The position numbers and the translations under genes are program-made. Shown one piece after another: positions 37,970 to 50,598 of a DNA stretch of 64,000 nucleotides. Location of the stretch: the NCBI RefSeq assembly GCF_032854445.1, contig NC_088300.1, forward strand, positions 36,935,608 to 36,999,607. The letters are read 5' to 3'. This stretch comes from Liolophura sinensis. Its lineage: Eukaryota > Mollusca > Polyplacophora > Chitonida > Chitonidae. The first letter of the stretch is position 1. Each line of letters starts with the position of its first letter. The notes under the pieces are model-generated. The model ran no database searches. It was not told the origin of the DNA and saw only the letters and a list, made by a program, of their open reading frames with translations.

Positions 37970-38599
37970 GGGCGGTTCAACTCTCCAGCTGGGGAGGTTG
38001 TAGGGACAGCTGTAATGAATGGCAAGCCTCCCACAGGGTACAGGAAGTCCGAGCTACCTGTCCGACGAGCAACTCCTGTAGGCGAGGATTTACCTGGCCA
38101 GAAAACCTCACCTGGGCAGTTTGACCCCGTCATGAAAGGCCGCACAGATTTCCCCGAGCACATTAAGTGGACAATGTCTGGGGCACGTGTGGATAAGCTA
38201 AGCAGTCCTCATCGGAGACATTACTCTCACTTACCTGAGCCCACACCTGTGAAGAGATGTGTAGGGCCAGTTAACGAGGTGTCCATAGTCTACCGTCGCC
38301 CAGCTTCCCCGTCAGGTGAGGCCGTAAAGAGACCCCCAGTGCCCCTGTCTCCTCATGTTCACATCGTAGATGGGAGCAGTAAGCGACCTATGTCACCAGC
38401 CGGCGAAATCCTGCCCAGTCGGCAGGCCGCTATAGGGCTGGGTGCAAGGTGCCTGTCGCCCCCTTCTGGGGCTGAGACAGAGATGTCTGTGGTAGGAGTA
38501 TGCTGTGAACACTGTAACAACTGCCTGATAGAGCTTAAACGCCAGGCCCTCAGACTCATGTTTCCAGACTGTGGGATTAACACAGGACGACTCTCGAAG
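37970..38599 (+). CDS. KIF26: KIF26-like kinesin, large N-terminal exon with the first CxxC motif
   Basis: The acceptor TTCTAACAG ends at 37969 and the donor GTAAGT starts at 38600. The exon is 630 nt, 210 codons, phase 0 at both ends. Residues 1-170 are proline- and serine-rich, basic and probably disordered. The motif (S/T)-P-x-G-E recurs at about residues 5-9, 35-39, 113-117 and 142-146, with a degenerate copy near 163-169. The C-terminal end carries CCEHCNNC (Cys 178, 179, 182, 185), then LIELKRQALRLMFP. This closely matches the cysteine-containing segment before the motor in vertebrate KIF26A/B as I remember it (C-x-x-C followed by LVELKRQALRLL). KIF26 proteins are unconventional kinesins whose motor lacks normal ATPase activity and which bind microtubules in cell adhesion, migration and signalling. 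A donor-like CAG-GTGAGG at 38316 inside the exon would change the frame into the next exon and is probably not used. Confidence 0.92.
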
Positions 38600-41500
38600 G
38601 TAAGTTGACTTTGTTTACCTCTTCACGCGTGCATGAGAGGTGTACCGCAGACAAATTCTCATACAAACCACTGCACACTTGACTGAATTGGGAGACAGGG
38701 CTGTACAATACTGTAATCACACAGGTAGTACAAGCTGTATGCCTTATTTTCTCTGCAAGAGGTCAAGTGGACTGGCTTTAGACATGATACTACAGAGTGA
38801 GTTCATACTGAAAGATTGCTAACTGTAACCCAGCTACCTTGGCACACTTCAGTGTGTATTGTAGAGTATCTAACCTTATTCCTCCACGTTTCACATGTGA
38901 AAGACCAAGTTCCATTGTAATTTGATTTTGAGGATGAAACTATATTGGTTGGATTTGGACACTTTCGGAGCTTCACAAAAAGTATGATTTTTATAAGTCC
39001 AGACTACACAGAATAATGCCTTCAGAATACAGTTCAAAAAACATCTTACAAGCATGTGAAAAAGGTTGGAGAATTACATTACTGAAAAACCCATGTTGAG
39101 TGTTTTCATCTGATATAAATGCACTGCCTATAATTTAACCTGATGTTGACAGGTTTGTTCTTTTATATATGTTCATATGTGTTATCCCATTATTGCGTCT
39201 TGTATCATAATCTCAGCTAAGTAAACCTTCGAATGACATTCGGAACTACGCTATGTATTTAGCAGCATCGAATAATTTTTCTGAACACAAGGTTTAAGAA
39301 AAATACACTCAGTCAACTTTAACCTGGCCAACGCACCGTGTACACATGTATTTTCATACCCATTCAGTGAACCCCATAAAGCTTGTATAAAATTTATGTA
39401 CTACTAATTCAGTGATCATCTATTATTGATTGTTATTGATCTGGATAAATGTGTCATAATTGACTAGTGAAGGTCTCCTACCTGTGCTCTTTTTGCTGTG
39501 TTATATTGTACTCTATACGGGGCTCTCTACCATGTGTGTATTGCGGCTACATGTAGATTTGCATATGTCTGCATGATCAGCTGATAGAATTGACTATGTA
39601 CATGTATGCACTTCATGTGCACACCATGCGTATGTACATTACACCCATGTAATGTATTGCACTGTTGCACCTATAGTTTGGCATGTTTAAATTGCACTTC
39701 AGAAGTACATGTACAGAAATTACCTAAATTGTCGTCATTTTTCTAAAATTTGGGACAGATATTAGTAGTGTTGAAAGTATAATATTGTATTTCTTTACTA
39801 GCCTTTTTAACAAGTAAAGATATGAGCACCAGTATGTTGTTGATAACATGGTCTAACCACCTGAGAAAAAAAGAAACTGAGTATTCCTGATAGAATTAAG
39901 TTTGTATTGGCTAAAATGAGCAGACCAGATGTCCCAAATTTTAGGAGAAATAGGGTAATACTTTAAGAAATAATTTAAAATTTGCAAAAAAAACTCTGAA
40001 AATGGAACCACAAGGTAACTGAATCAATCAGAATGAAGCAAAATGTGTGATATGGAAGATCCTTATGTCATTGAAAAGTACAGAGAATTTATATACATGT
40101 ATGGTGTACAGGTACACTTGTGTAGGTGTCATTACTTAAATCCAGGTGTGTTCTCTGATAATATACAGGTGTAACAGGGTAATTAGCCACCTCTCTCCGC
40201 CTATCCTAGTTAAGTTGATCCTAATCTAAACAAACCCACACTGGCTGGGTGCTGGTATGCTGGCAGTTTAGCAGAATTTCCCAGCCGGTGATTGCATAAG
40301 TGAATTAGCACATGAAGTGAACTGTGAAGGCTGTTCAGACCTTAAACCTGCTTGAGTGTGATGTCATAATAATTTAAGCATATGGTGTGATCATGTTTTT
40401 GGGTACATGTATGTACAGTACATTTGTGTAATTAATACTAGTTTTTTTACCATTTTTGTTTTTTTAACTATTGTAATTTCAACCAGATTGCTCGTGCACA
40501 AGAAGATGTTTGGTGCATGATGTTTTTGTAAAGTTCAAAATATATGCATTTGATTATGAACATGAGTAATGGAAAAATCAAAATACAGAGTCGCACTGGT
40601 TTAGGACATGACAAGCTTTTGGTGGAGGAAATGGATTTTAATCTGCCAACTGTGATGATTGTTAGCATCATACAGGTAGTCATTTAGTCAGGTGTGAGGC
40701 AGACAACTCCTTGTTTTCTCCATCACAGGAATTATCCTCAAAAGTTATCTACAAACATCATGCTTGATTGCACATCAAGCTGTGAAGACAGTTACTTATG
40801 TGTGGGTGATTAAGTTGAAACCTGGTCCAATCACCCTTTTTTTCTCCCTGCGAAGCTGGTAGCATGTGTGTAATTTGAGCTTTGGACATTTCTAAATTGT
40901 CACATAACAGAGAGATGATGTCAGCATGTTCGTGTAACTCTAGACACAGTGTGATGAAGGATATCTCCTTTAACATTCCAGATGATCAGCCAAGAAATGC
41001 CAAAAAAAAAACAATGAATAGCAGCATTCATTTACATTCACACTTCGAAAGCCATTAAAATAAATAATTTCAGAAGGATTAATATCATTATTTTGAGATA
41101 ATTACATTTCTCCTATATATATCTCCTCATTTAAATGCTTGTCCCACCATGCTGTAAAGTAACAAGATCGGGTCGGTAGAGAGATGGCATGCTGTAAAGT
41201 TCAAAGGTCAGAATTCTTGTCATCAATACTGTACATGTAGTACATCTAACGTGTAACCTTAAAATATAAAGTTATGCAATGAAGACAGATGTGTTACTCA
41301 GTGTGATGTTTGATACTGCTGATGTTCAGTGCACCTGAGGTCACACGTACTGTACAACTATGTTAATTCCCAGAGCCTGATGAATCCTGAGCTTTATTAA
41401 TAAGGAATAAAACAATAAGGCCCCAGTGTAGCACGGTACATTTTGTTGATAGAATCCAACATGAAAAGCACTGTAACAGAACATTACCTTAGTCTGTACA

Positions 41501-42544
41501 TTTTATCCCCCTCCAGACTTTAATTAAAATTGATCAAATTCTTAATCTACAATTAGTCAATAAATCATTATTGATACATGTATTTAAAAAAATGTATATA
41601 TACACTAGGTATTAATAAAGAGTAATGAAAGAGTCTTATAAAGATTTTTGCTGAACAAAATGCTCACCTGTCATAATCTCTAACGAGATTATGAGAGTCA
41701 CTATTAGGTCACCCATATTTGTGTAAACCTGGTGATTTCTGTAGGGCTCATGGTTGGCTATACCCATCATATCCATGCAGTTCCCCGGGGCACGATGTAC
41801 TAAGAGATGCCAGTTTTGTGCATAAATCATAACAAGTTCACAGTGTTCAGGGGAATTTATGTAACAAGCCATCAATATAAAATGTATGAAGATTTTCATA
41901 CACAGGGAGTTTTAAATGAATGTGGGGTTTTAAGCAGGGTATATGTACATCATGGGAAGCATTCTAATTCCATACAGCTCACAGACAACCCAGGAAATGT
42001 TTGATCATCCTTGTGGTATAGCAGACACGACTTTAGACAATGGACTGTGTTCATTTGACAGGAACATAGTGTGCGTGAAGTTAAAAAAAAAATGCACAGC
42101 ATGCAAAGAGGACTGATGACAGGTAACTTTGTACAAGGTACACTCTGGGCAGGTGCCATGGATTCCCTTTGTCGTAACATGAGCGATTAATTATCTGGGA
42201 TGTACAAAGCCGATGAATTCAGCCTGTAAGTAAGAAAGAAGTTTTACATATACTTTACATGTCTCGCATGTTAGAGGCAACATCATGGCTCTAATCTGGG
42301 AAAAAAAAGATTCTGTGACGTGATTACAGGGTTAGAAGGTTAGACAGGATAAAGGAAATGTGCATGTACAACTTTTCTAAAGTGTGGCTTTTATCTGGTT
42401 TTTGAGTGCTTAAAGCCTTGCGAGTTGTTTTGCGGCAAAAAGACGATTTATCTCACCACTACTGACTTTGAGTACGTAGCTCTTCAGATTACGAGGGAGG
42501 CTGTGAGTGGTGTTGATGGAGACAGGATCATTTTAATTGACCTT

Positions 42545-42635
42545 AATACATGTTGGTAGATTGAACCCGCACTGTCCCATTCAGTAATTTTAATGCATGC
42601 AGTTGTCCTACATTTAGATATCAGTCCTTAAAACC
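42545..42635. repeat. Left 91-bp direct repeat flanking a SINE
   Basis: AATACATGTTGGTAGATTGA onward to CCTTAAAACC is repeated at 42724-42814 with four mismatches. The SINE fragment at 42636-42723 lies exactly between the two copies. Confidence 0.93.
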
Positions 42636-42723
42636 CGGTTTCCTCCCACCATAATGCTGGCCGCCGTCGTATAAGTGAAATATGCTTGAGTACGGCGTAA
42701 AACACCAATCAAATAAATAAATA
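42636..42723 (+). mobile_element. SINE fragment between 91-bp direct repeats
   Basis: CGGTTTCCTCCCACCATAAT, then GCCGCCGTCGTATAAGTGAA, then TGCTTGAGTACGGCGTAAAA and a (AAAT)n tail. Only the 3' part of the family is present. The flanking direct repeat is much longer than a normal target duplication. Confidence 0.9.
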
Positions 42724-42814
42724 AATACATGTTGGTAGATTGAACCTATACTGTCCCATTCAGTAATTTTAATGCATGCAGGTGTCCTACATTTAGATAT
42801 CAGTCCTTAAAACC
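42724..42814. repeat. Right 91-bp direct repeat flanking a SINE
   Basis: Second copy of the 42545-42635 sequence. It starts inside the AAAT tail of the SINE and ends CCTTAAAACC. Confidence 0.93.
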
Positions 42815-42832
42815 TTCTTCTGATATGCAACT

Positions 42833-42984
42833 GCCTTACGTGGGAAGGTCTGGCAGCAACCTGCGGATGGTTGTGGGTTTCCCCCGGGCTCTGCCCGGTT
42901 TTCTCCCACCATAATGCTGGCTGCCATCGTATAAGTGAAATATTCTTGAGTATGATGTAAAACACCAATCAAATAAATAAATAA
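42833..42984 (+). mobile_element. SINE, 5'-truncated, 10-bp target duplication
   Basis: Body from GTGGGAAGGTCTGGCAGCAA through CCCCCGGGCTCTGCCCGG to GTATAAGTGAAATATTCTTG and a (AAAT)n tail. ATATGCAACT flanks it at 42823-42832 and 42985-42994. It inserted beside the right 91-bp repeat, independently of the neighbouring copy. Confidence 0.9.
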
Positions 42985-44335
42985 ATATGCAACTTTTGGC
43001 ACACATATATACATGTGATGTAAATGTATAAATGTCATTTTTTGACCAGATTTAAAGTACATTGTAACACAGTATTTGCAAAACAAGCAAAAGACAGACA
43101 TGGACTATTGTATTCATGTAATACTTTCCATACAGGACATCTACTTTCCAGGTGTGTGTTAAGTCAGTTTTGATCTGTTCATCTGTAGAGTTCTCACTGA
43201 CTGTGTGATATTGGTTAGCAATAGTAATAACCACATGAAAGGGGATGATAGAGGCTGGATGGTATGGAATATCTGAATACTGAGGACAGAAAATACAAAT
43301 AAGCGAATACACACCTTGGACGTAGGCGGGACACCTGTATGCCAGATCGCTAAAATGACTTAGCCAGCCTCAAAGCATTCACAACCATCCCACAGACTTT
43401 CTCACTTTACCGCCAATGGGGATGGTGCCGTCTTATTGTCAGACAATAGACTAATTTTACAGAGCGTGGTTGCGAATGGGGAAAGGCAACATTGTCACTG
43501 CTGTTAGGGGTAGGAATCTGCAGTTTTGTGTTTACTCTGGCCCCTGAATTGTATTTGCAGAACATGACTCCTCAAGGGATGTTTTCATTGGCTACAGTCA
43601 ACACACAAACTACTCTCAATGATCCTGATAAAGCCTGCTACAGGAGAATTTAACTCCTCGACCTGGGGGCGAATTCCATTCTCCAAGGAAACACTAGTAT
43701 TATTTTACCTTTTGGCCGCACTATGTTTTCTTTACTGAAAAATAAATTTATAACATGTGTAGGCAAATACCTTTAAGGATTCTTATAAATAAACAGTTGT
43801 TTTACTGGTAGTTTTCTGAATGTTCCTGTAAGCTATATCACTTTTCTCTCTTTCTTTGTAGATATGTTTGCTCCGTAGCTATGTGTGCTTTCACATCATG
43901 CTACCCTTGTGCTTGTCCAGAAATGTTTTAACTACATGTAGGGCTTTCAGGATATCTACATGTACATATAACATGTCAAACAGTTTTTATCTCAAAAGAA
44001 AACCTAAACGTTAATGCATTTTTTTTAATCTGATCTTGCATTTGACGTAACAACACAGTTGACATCAAAGAGGTTTCAAACTGCATTTAAAGTGAAATGA
44101 CATAAGCTCCTATTTCACAGGCACTGCCACATCTACAGCTGCACCTTTTACATTTGTAACCAATCACAATGTAGCTAAATTTGGCTTAAAAGCATTTTAA
44201 CTGTAAGTGCATGAAGAATGTTGTAATTTAACAATGTAATGTTACTTTCTTAAGAAAGGAATGTAGGCATACAGTGGTGAAACTCTAAACGCATTTATGA
44301 TCCTGAGCGATCTAGTTTTGTACATTTATAAACTA

Positions 44336-44584
44336 GGGGCCCCCGTGGCTTAGCTGGTTAGCGCACTAGCGCGGCATAATGACCCAGGAGTCTCTTATCA
44401 TTGCGGTCGCTGTGAGTTCAAGTCCAGCTCATGCTGGCTTCCTCTGGCCGTATATAGGAAGGTCTGTCAGCAACCTGCGGATGGTTGGGTTTCCTCTGGG
44501 CTGTGCCCGGTTTCCTTCTACCATAATGCTAACCGGCGTCGTATAGGTGAAAATGTTCTTTAGTACAGTGTAAAACACCAATCA
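44336..44584 (+). mobile_element. Near full-length SINE with tRNA-like head
   Basis: The head starts GGGGCCCCCGTGGC. The A box is TGGCTTAGCTGGTTAGCGC and the B box GAGTTCAAGTCC, as in tRNA genes (polymerase III promoter). The body has AAGGTCTGTCAGCAACCTGC and the CTGGGCTGTGCCCGG hairpin. The 3' end is CGTCGTATAGGTGAAAATGT, then TGTAAAACACCAATC. The AAAT tail is missing because a second SINE on the opposite strand starts here. This copy defines the family's layout. It may belong to one of the broad metazoan SINE superfamilies (such as MetaSINEs), which I cannot confirm. Confidence 0.92.
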
Positions 44585-44663
44585 AGAATATTTCACTTAT
44601 ACGACGGCGGCCAGCATGAGCTGGATTTGAAATCACAGCGACTGCATTGGTGAGGGGCTCCTG
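44585..44663 (-). mobile_element. SINE copy, internally deleted, inverted next to its neighbour
   Basis: Reads AAGAATATTTCACTTATACG, then GGCGGCCAGCAT joined directly to GAGCTGGATTTGAAATCACA, then GCGACTGCATTGGTGAGGGG. The central body is missing. The join falls on GCCAGCAT, which occurs at both ends of the missing segment in complete copies, so the loss is a deletion at an 8-bp direct repeat. Confidence 0.85.
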
Positions 44664-44682
44664 TAATAATAATAATAATAAT
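44664..44682. repeat. (TAA)n microsatellite
   Basis: Six to seven uninterrupted TAA/AAT units right behind the inverted SINE. Confidence 0.9.
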
Positions 44683-45390
44683 CTCTGTATATAAATACAT
44701 GTAGAATATATATACAGAAGGTGGTTACACAAGCAGACTCTCCTGCTGCCACACAGCACCTCTGTAGTTACATGTACCTACCTAATCCATCAGGTAGTCC
44801 ATCAATCTTACCTTCCTTGATTGCATTTAGGAAAATGAGTGTTTAGTGTAGGCCAGGGGAATGTTTATGGTCAAGTTTGACCTGGAGACATGTATAATAC
44901 CCCTGTGCTAAATTGACATCATTGTGAACAGGTAATCCAGTCTGAGAAAAGACGTACAGTGTACTTCTGACAACACATATAAATCAAAGGTTTACTTTAT
45001 AGACCAGTTCACATGGGAGATTTCATATTAACCCTTTGCTTGCTAGACTCTGAGCCAATATATACTTGTGTACAGACTCCAGAGGACTGTCAGGCTTTAA
45101 TACACTAAATCCCTAATAAATCATGAGTGGACAGGTGTTTTAAGGTGCTCGGACGGTTAATTAGTCAACGGTAGACAGGTGTCGTTGTGGAGGTCTACTT
45201 GCTTTATATACATGATATGTATATACATATGTAGCTATACCTTTAGTTACCTATCTTTGCCTTTTTTGTAGAGTGCTCATGTAGATGTACTTCTACAGTG
45301 TTTTTACATTAAAAAAATGGCATTGTTAGATGTTTACTCAATGTAATAATGGAACTTTTAGTAAGAGTTGTATAAATATACATGTATATG

Positions 45391-45588
45391 AAGGCCTTCC
45401 ATCAACACCTATGTGGGAAGGCCTTCCATCAACACCTATGTGGGAAGGTCTACCAGCAAACTGCAGATCTATGGTAGAGGTTTTTCCCCTGGCTCATCTG
45501 CCTGGTTTCCTCCCACTATAATGCTGGCTACATTTATAAGTGAAATATTCTTGACGAAAGCCTAAAACACCAATTAAATAAATAAATT
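45391..45588 (+). mobile_element. SINE, truncated, with a 27-bp duplicated start
   Basis: AAGGCCTTCCATCAACACCT (27-bp unit) occurs at 45391 and 45418. Then come GGAAGGTCTACCAGCAAACT, a diverged body and ATTTATAAGTGAAATATTCT, ending in CACCAATTAAATAAATAAA. The head is missing. Confidence 0.85.
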
Positions 45589-45654
45589 GTAACATAGTAA
45601 TTTGCTACCAATTGTACAGATATGTAACATTGTACACAGGTGTACAAGTAAATG

Positions 45655-47815
45655 TAGGTACTGTGTTATTATGTATCTGTGTATCCCTGGCCTACAAGTG
45701 CCCAAGTCTACACTGTACATGTACATACTGTACTGTGTTATTATATATCTGTGTATCCCTGGCCTACAAGTGCCCAAGTGTACACTGTACATGTACATGT
45801 AGGTATTGTACTGTGTTATAGTGTATCTGTGTATCCCTGGCCTACAAGTGTCTTAGTGTACACTGTACATGTACATGTAGGTACTGTACTGTGTTATAGT
45901 GTATCTGTGTATCCCTGGCCTACAAGTGCCCAAGTGTACACTGTACATGTACATGTAGGTATTGTACTGTGTTATAGTGTATCTGTGTATCTCTGGCCTA
46001 CAAGTGCCCAAGTGTACACTGTACATGTACATGTAGGTACTGTACTGTGTTATAGTGTATCTGTGTATCCATGGCCTACAAGTGTCTAAGTGTACACTGT
46101 ACATGTACATGTAGGTACTGTACTGTGTTATTATATATCTGTGTATCTCTGGCCTACAAGTGCCCAAGTGTACACTGTACATGTACATGTAGGTACTGTA
46201 CTGTGTTATTATGTATCTGTGTATCTCTGGCCTACAAGTGCCCAAGTGTACACTGTACATGTACATGTAGGTACTGTACTGTGTTATAGTGTATCTGTGT
46301 ATCCATGGCCTACAAGTGTCTAAGTGTACACTGTACATGTACATGTAGGTACTGTACTGTGTTATTATATATCTGTGTATCTCTGGCCTACAAGTGCCCA
46401 AGTGTACACTGTACATGTACATGTAGGTACTGTACTGTGTTATTATGTATCTGTGTATCTCTGGCCTACAAGTGCCCAAGTGTACACTGTACATGTACAT
46501 GTAGGTACTGTACTGTGTTATTATGTATCTGTGTATCTCTGGCCTACAAGTGCCCAAGTGTACACTGTACATGTACATGTAGGTACTGTACTGTGTTATT
46601 ATGTATCTGTGTATCTCTGGCCTACAAGTGTCTAAGTGTACACTGTACATGTACATGTAGGTACTGTACTGTGTTATTATATATCTGTGTATCCCTGGCC
46701 TACAAGTGTCTAAGTGTACACTGTACATGTACATGTAGGTACTGTACTGTGTTATTATGTATCTGTGTATCTCTGGCCTACAAGTGTCTTAGTGTACACT
46801 GTACATGTAGGTACTGTACTGTGTTATTATGTATCTGTGTATCTCTGGCCTACAAGTGCCCAAGTGTACACTGTACATGTACATGTAGGTATTGTACTGT
46901 GTTATTATGTATCTGTGTATCTCTGGCCTACAAGTGTCTAAGTGTACACTGTACATGTACATGTAGGTACTGTACTGTGTTATTATATATCTGTGTATCC
47001 CTGGCCTACAAGTGCCCAAGTGTACACTGTACATGTACATGTAGGTACTGTACTGTGTTATTATGTATCTGTGTATCTCTGGCCTACAAGTGCCCAAGTG
47101 TACACTGTACATGTACATGTAGGTACTGTACTGTGTTATTATGTATCTGTGTATCTCTGGCCTACAAGTGCCCAAGTGTACACTGTACATGTACATGTAG
47201 GTATTGTACTGTGTTATTATGTATCTGTGTATCTCTGGCCTACAAGTGCCCAAGTGTACACTGTACATGTACATGTAGGTACTGTACTGTGTTATTATGT
47301 ATCTGTGTATCTCTGGCCTACAAGTGCCCAAGTGTACACTGTACATGTACATGTAGGTACTGTACTGTGTTATTATGTATCTGTGTATCTCTGGCCTACA
47401 AGTGCCCAAGTGTACACTGTACATGTACATGTAGGTATTGTACTGTGTTATTATGTATCTGTGTATCTCTGGCCTACAAGTGTCTAAGTGTACACTGTAC
47501 ATGTACATGTAGGTACTGTACTGTGTTATTATATATCTGTGTATCCCTGGCCTACAAGTGCCCAAGTGTACACTGTACATGTACATGTAGGTACTGTACT
47601 GTGTTATTATATATCTGTGTATCCCTGGCCTACAAGTGCCCAAGTGTACACTGTACATGTACATGTAGGTACTGTACTGTGTTATTATGTATCTGTGTAT
47701 CTCTGGCCTACAAGTGCCCAAGTGTACACTGTACATGTACATGTAGGTACTGTACTGTGTTATTATGTATCTGTGTATCTCTGGCCTACAAGTGTCTAAA
47801 TGTACACTGTACATG
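45655..47815. repeat. 78-bp minisatellite, about 27-28 copies (2.2 kb)
   Basis: The unit is GTGTTATTATGTATCTGTGT, ATCTCTGGCCTACAAGTGCC, CAAGTGTACACTGTACATGT, ACATGTAGGTACTGTACT. The period of 78 bp (26 codons) leaves frames open over hundreds of codons on both strands (508 codons plus, 346 and 293 minus). These encode the same 26-residue period with no start context, signal or splice support. One unit near 46.8 kb lacks 6 bp. Variants (GTGTCTAAG against GTGCCCAAG; TATAGTG against TATTATG) recur in blocks, so groups of units were copied together. Each unit contains the self-complementary GTACATGTAC. Confidence 0.97.
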
Positions 47816-50598
47816 CCCTGAATCACCATAAATTTCGTCCATAACTGACTTGCCCATTTTTCCTGATTCTGAGAGTTTGTTGATTTTAGAAAGGTGTTCT
47901 TAGGGTTGATTGGAATATGGGATTATACTCTACTGAAAAATTGTTTCAGCACCAAAAATAATATTTTGTGACATTTATTGTGTACGTTTGTGGACAACAT
48001 TTTAGGTGACTTAGGGTAGATACACGCATGCGTGTGGTATGTGCATGTACATGTAGGGATTGGAACATACATTGTGCAACATTAGGCTGACTTTAATTCT
48101 CATGTTTCTTTTGTTTTCAGAATATCATACAGGAAAATGCATGTGATTGTATTTCATCTTCAATCATGTTTATGTAAGAGGCAAATGTGTAATATACATT
48201 AAGTATTAATGTACTGGGTCAGGTAGACAGATTTCCTCTGATTACAGACCTGGTTAGGTGCGTTGTTGTTGCATGTACGTCATTGTGTGGTATTGACACA
48301 TGATTGACAAACCATGCCATTCAGTCCCCACACATTTTGAACTGCATTGCTTCAGTACATGTGTTTGGTGTATGGTAATTTGATACTCTTAAGTTCAAAT
48401 CAAATGTTACACAGATAAAATTTTTAAAGCTTTTGGAAAAAAGAATGTAAATGCTTTAAATGTTTGAATTCTTAATCAACAGTACAAGCTGCAGTGCGTG
48501 AAACACAATACTAGATAAAAACTGAATCCATAAATCTACAAGTTAGGCTATCCTAACAGCCTGAGCATGGGCACACCTCTCAGACATGGGAGACCACAGA
48601 GGCTGTTAACTTGTGTGTGTTGTTTACTGGTGTGGAATATATTACGAAGACATCAAGTATAGGGTTGCTTGGCCACACGACAGTGGAAGGGCATTTCAAG
48701 CTGGGAGGTTTTAAAGCACACAAAGGGTTAAGCCCATAACGCAGGCCATTATAGAACTCTTTTTACCTGCCTGTAGTTGAATTTCAAGAAAGTTCTCAAT
48801 GAAGGCTCGTAAAAATCGAGCTTCAGGGGAATGAACAAATGCGTTAGGCGGACCAACCCTGTTTGTACCATTTGAGCGGTAATGGTTGTAGCGACACGGA
48901 ACACAAGTTAACCAGCGGCTAGTGTTGACTGGGGGCATTCACTGCCTACATGATCCAGACTGCACACTAGGCTTCATGATCATTCAAAATCTCCAGGTGT
49001 GAGTGGAGTCTTTTTTTTTTTTCTTTTGTTTTTTTTTTCTTTTGTTTCTGTCATGCGAATGAATGAGGGAGCAAACAGTAGAGTGAGCTACAGGAGATAG
49101 CATGGGGATCAGTTCAGAAGTGAATGGCTGAGTGAGTCGGCTCCGTGCCCTCTGTGTCAAACAGGACTTCTCTTCTGGGATCAGTCTTGTCAACAGGCAT
49201 TAGTTCATGGCTACATTATATTTCATAAGCTGCCAGTTAACTTGTCAGATAATGTGACACTTCACAAATGTCCCGTGCTGTCGACACAAAAGATGGATGG
49301 GAGATAGCCTCTGATACCAAATCTTGTTAACTTGTGCAGTAGCAGAAGTTTTTGTGGCCGGGAATTGATGGCGATACATGTAGGTGTAATTCCACATTGC
49401 TGACATTGTAGTAGAGAATCGGGGACAATAGCTCAGACATAGACCAGGTAAGTCAGAGCCTCACAATCAGCTGTACCGCTATTTACTTCCTGCTTTACTT
49501 CAATATAGATACCTTGAAGCACGTAGCTTTAAAATCAAGATCTTAACATTATTGCTAAATGACATTTGCCACTGTTTTTAGGAAACAATTAAAGTTCACA
49601 ATTCTGTTGCTTACAACAGCAGTAGCTTTTGGATGGTGGTATCAAGTTGTGATGAATTTCTGTGAACATTTAGTCACTGGCAGTCTTGCCTTTTTTGTAG
49701 TACATAGTAATTTAATTGATTTGATTGCAGAATAAGTAAATACAATGCTCCTGTTAAATGATCACAGATGATGTTAGACCACCCAAAGAGAGATAGATAC
49801 ATGTAGGTAGAGAGCCACCTGTCAAACAGTTTACACGCGGTGTACTGTTACTATGGAAAAAACATACAAAACCCTCCATTTGCGCTAGCATTATTTGTAA
49901 GTGTTTGCAAAATTGGGACTCCTGTCATACATGTACTATTTATTCTTTGGTATACAATGAGTATATGTCTCATTCTTTGTTTGTTAGTATCTACAGGTAC
50001 GTGTATGTGACATGTAAAGTTCAGTTTTATTATCTCAAAAATTGTTTAGTTGCATTAATTTGCATTTGAATTTGAAGTGTGTTTACTGCTTGGATCAGGA
50101 CACCTCATTTCTTGTATATTTGTGGAATATTTTGCATTTGCTAAAATGCTGATCTTTGTAGCCAGTAATGTGTATCACACTGATACATTTAGATACCCGC
50201 AACTCCCATTCTTACTCATATACATGTAGATAGTATTAGTGTCTTGGATATGACTTAGCCTACTTTCACACGGCTTATTTGATTCAGTTTTCTCATAGAT
50301 GTTGGTGCCTGTTGCACCCAAAGCGCAAATACATGTAGGTATGACATACATGTAGTTATAAAGTGTACAGGTATCTGAAATCAGCATCAACCATCAAGTA
50401 CATCCTCATTAAAGTTAGAGCAATGCCAACATCCTCATATGTCCATGCGCACCAAGATGCACTTGTGATAGCTAGGCCCTGGTTCAATTCCTTGCTAAGG
50501 AATACAGAAAATTTTCGTAAATTTTTCCCCTATAATTTTTATATGGTACATGACATTTCGTCATAGCCAGATGTGAAATAAACTATGAGTGGCTCAAA

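Noticed and set aside
38316-38320. Alternative splice donor CAG-GTGAGG inside the 630-nt exon
   Set aside because: Using it would leave phase 1 while the next exon needs phase 0, and it would remove the conserved CxxC segment.
44336-44410. tRNA gene
   Set aside because: The A and B boxes are the head of a SINE. The body and 3' module follow directly and there is no proper acceptor stem. The same holds for the heads at 54.3 and 54.56 kb.
46305-47831. 508-codon open frame (plus) and 346/293-codon frames (minus) over the 78-bp array
   Set aside because: All follow from a stop-poor unit whose length is a multiple of three. The frames are open on both strands at once, with no start context, splice sites or domain.
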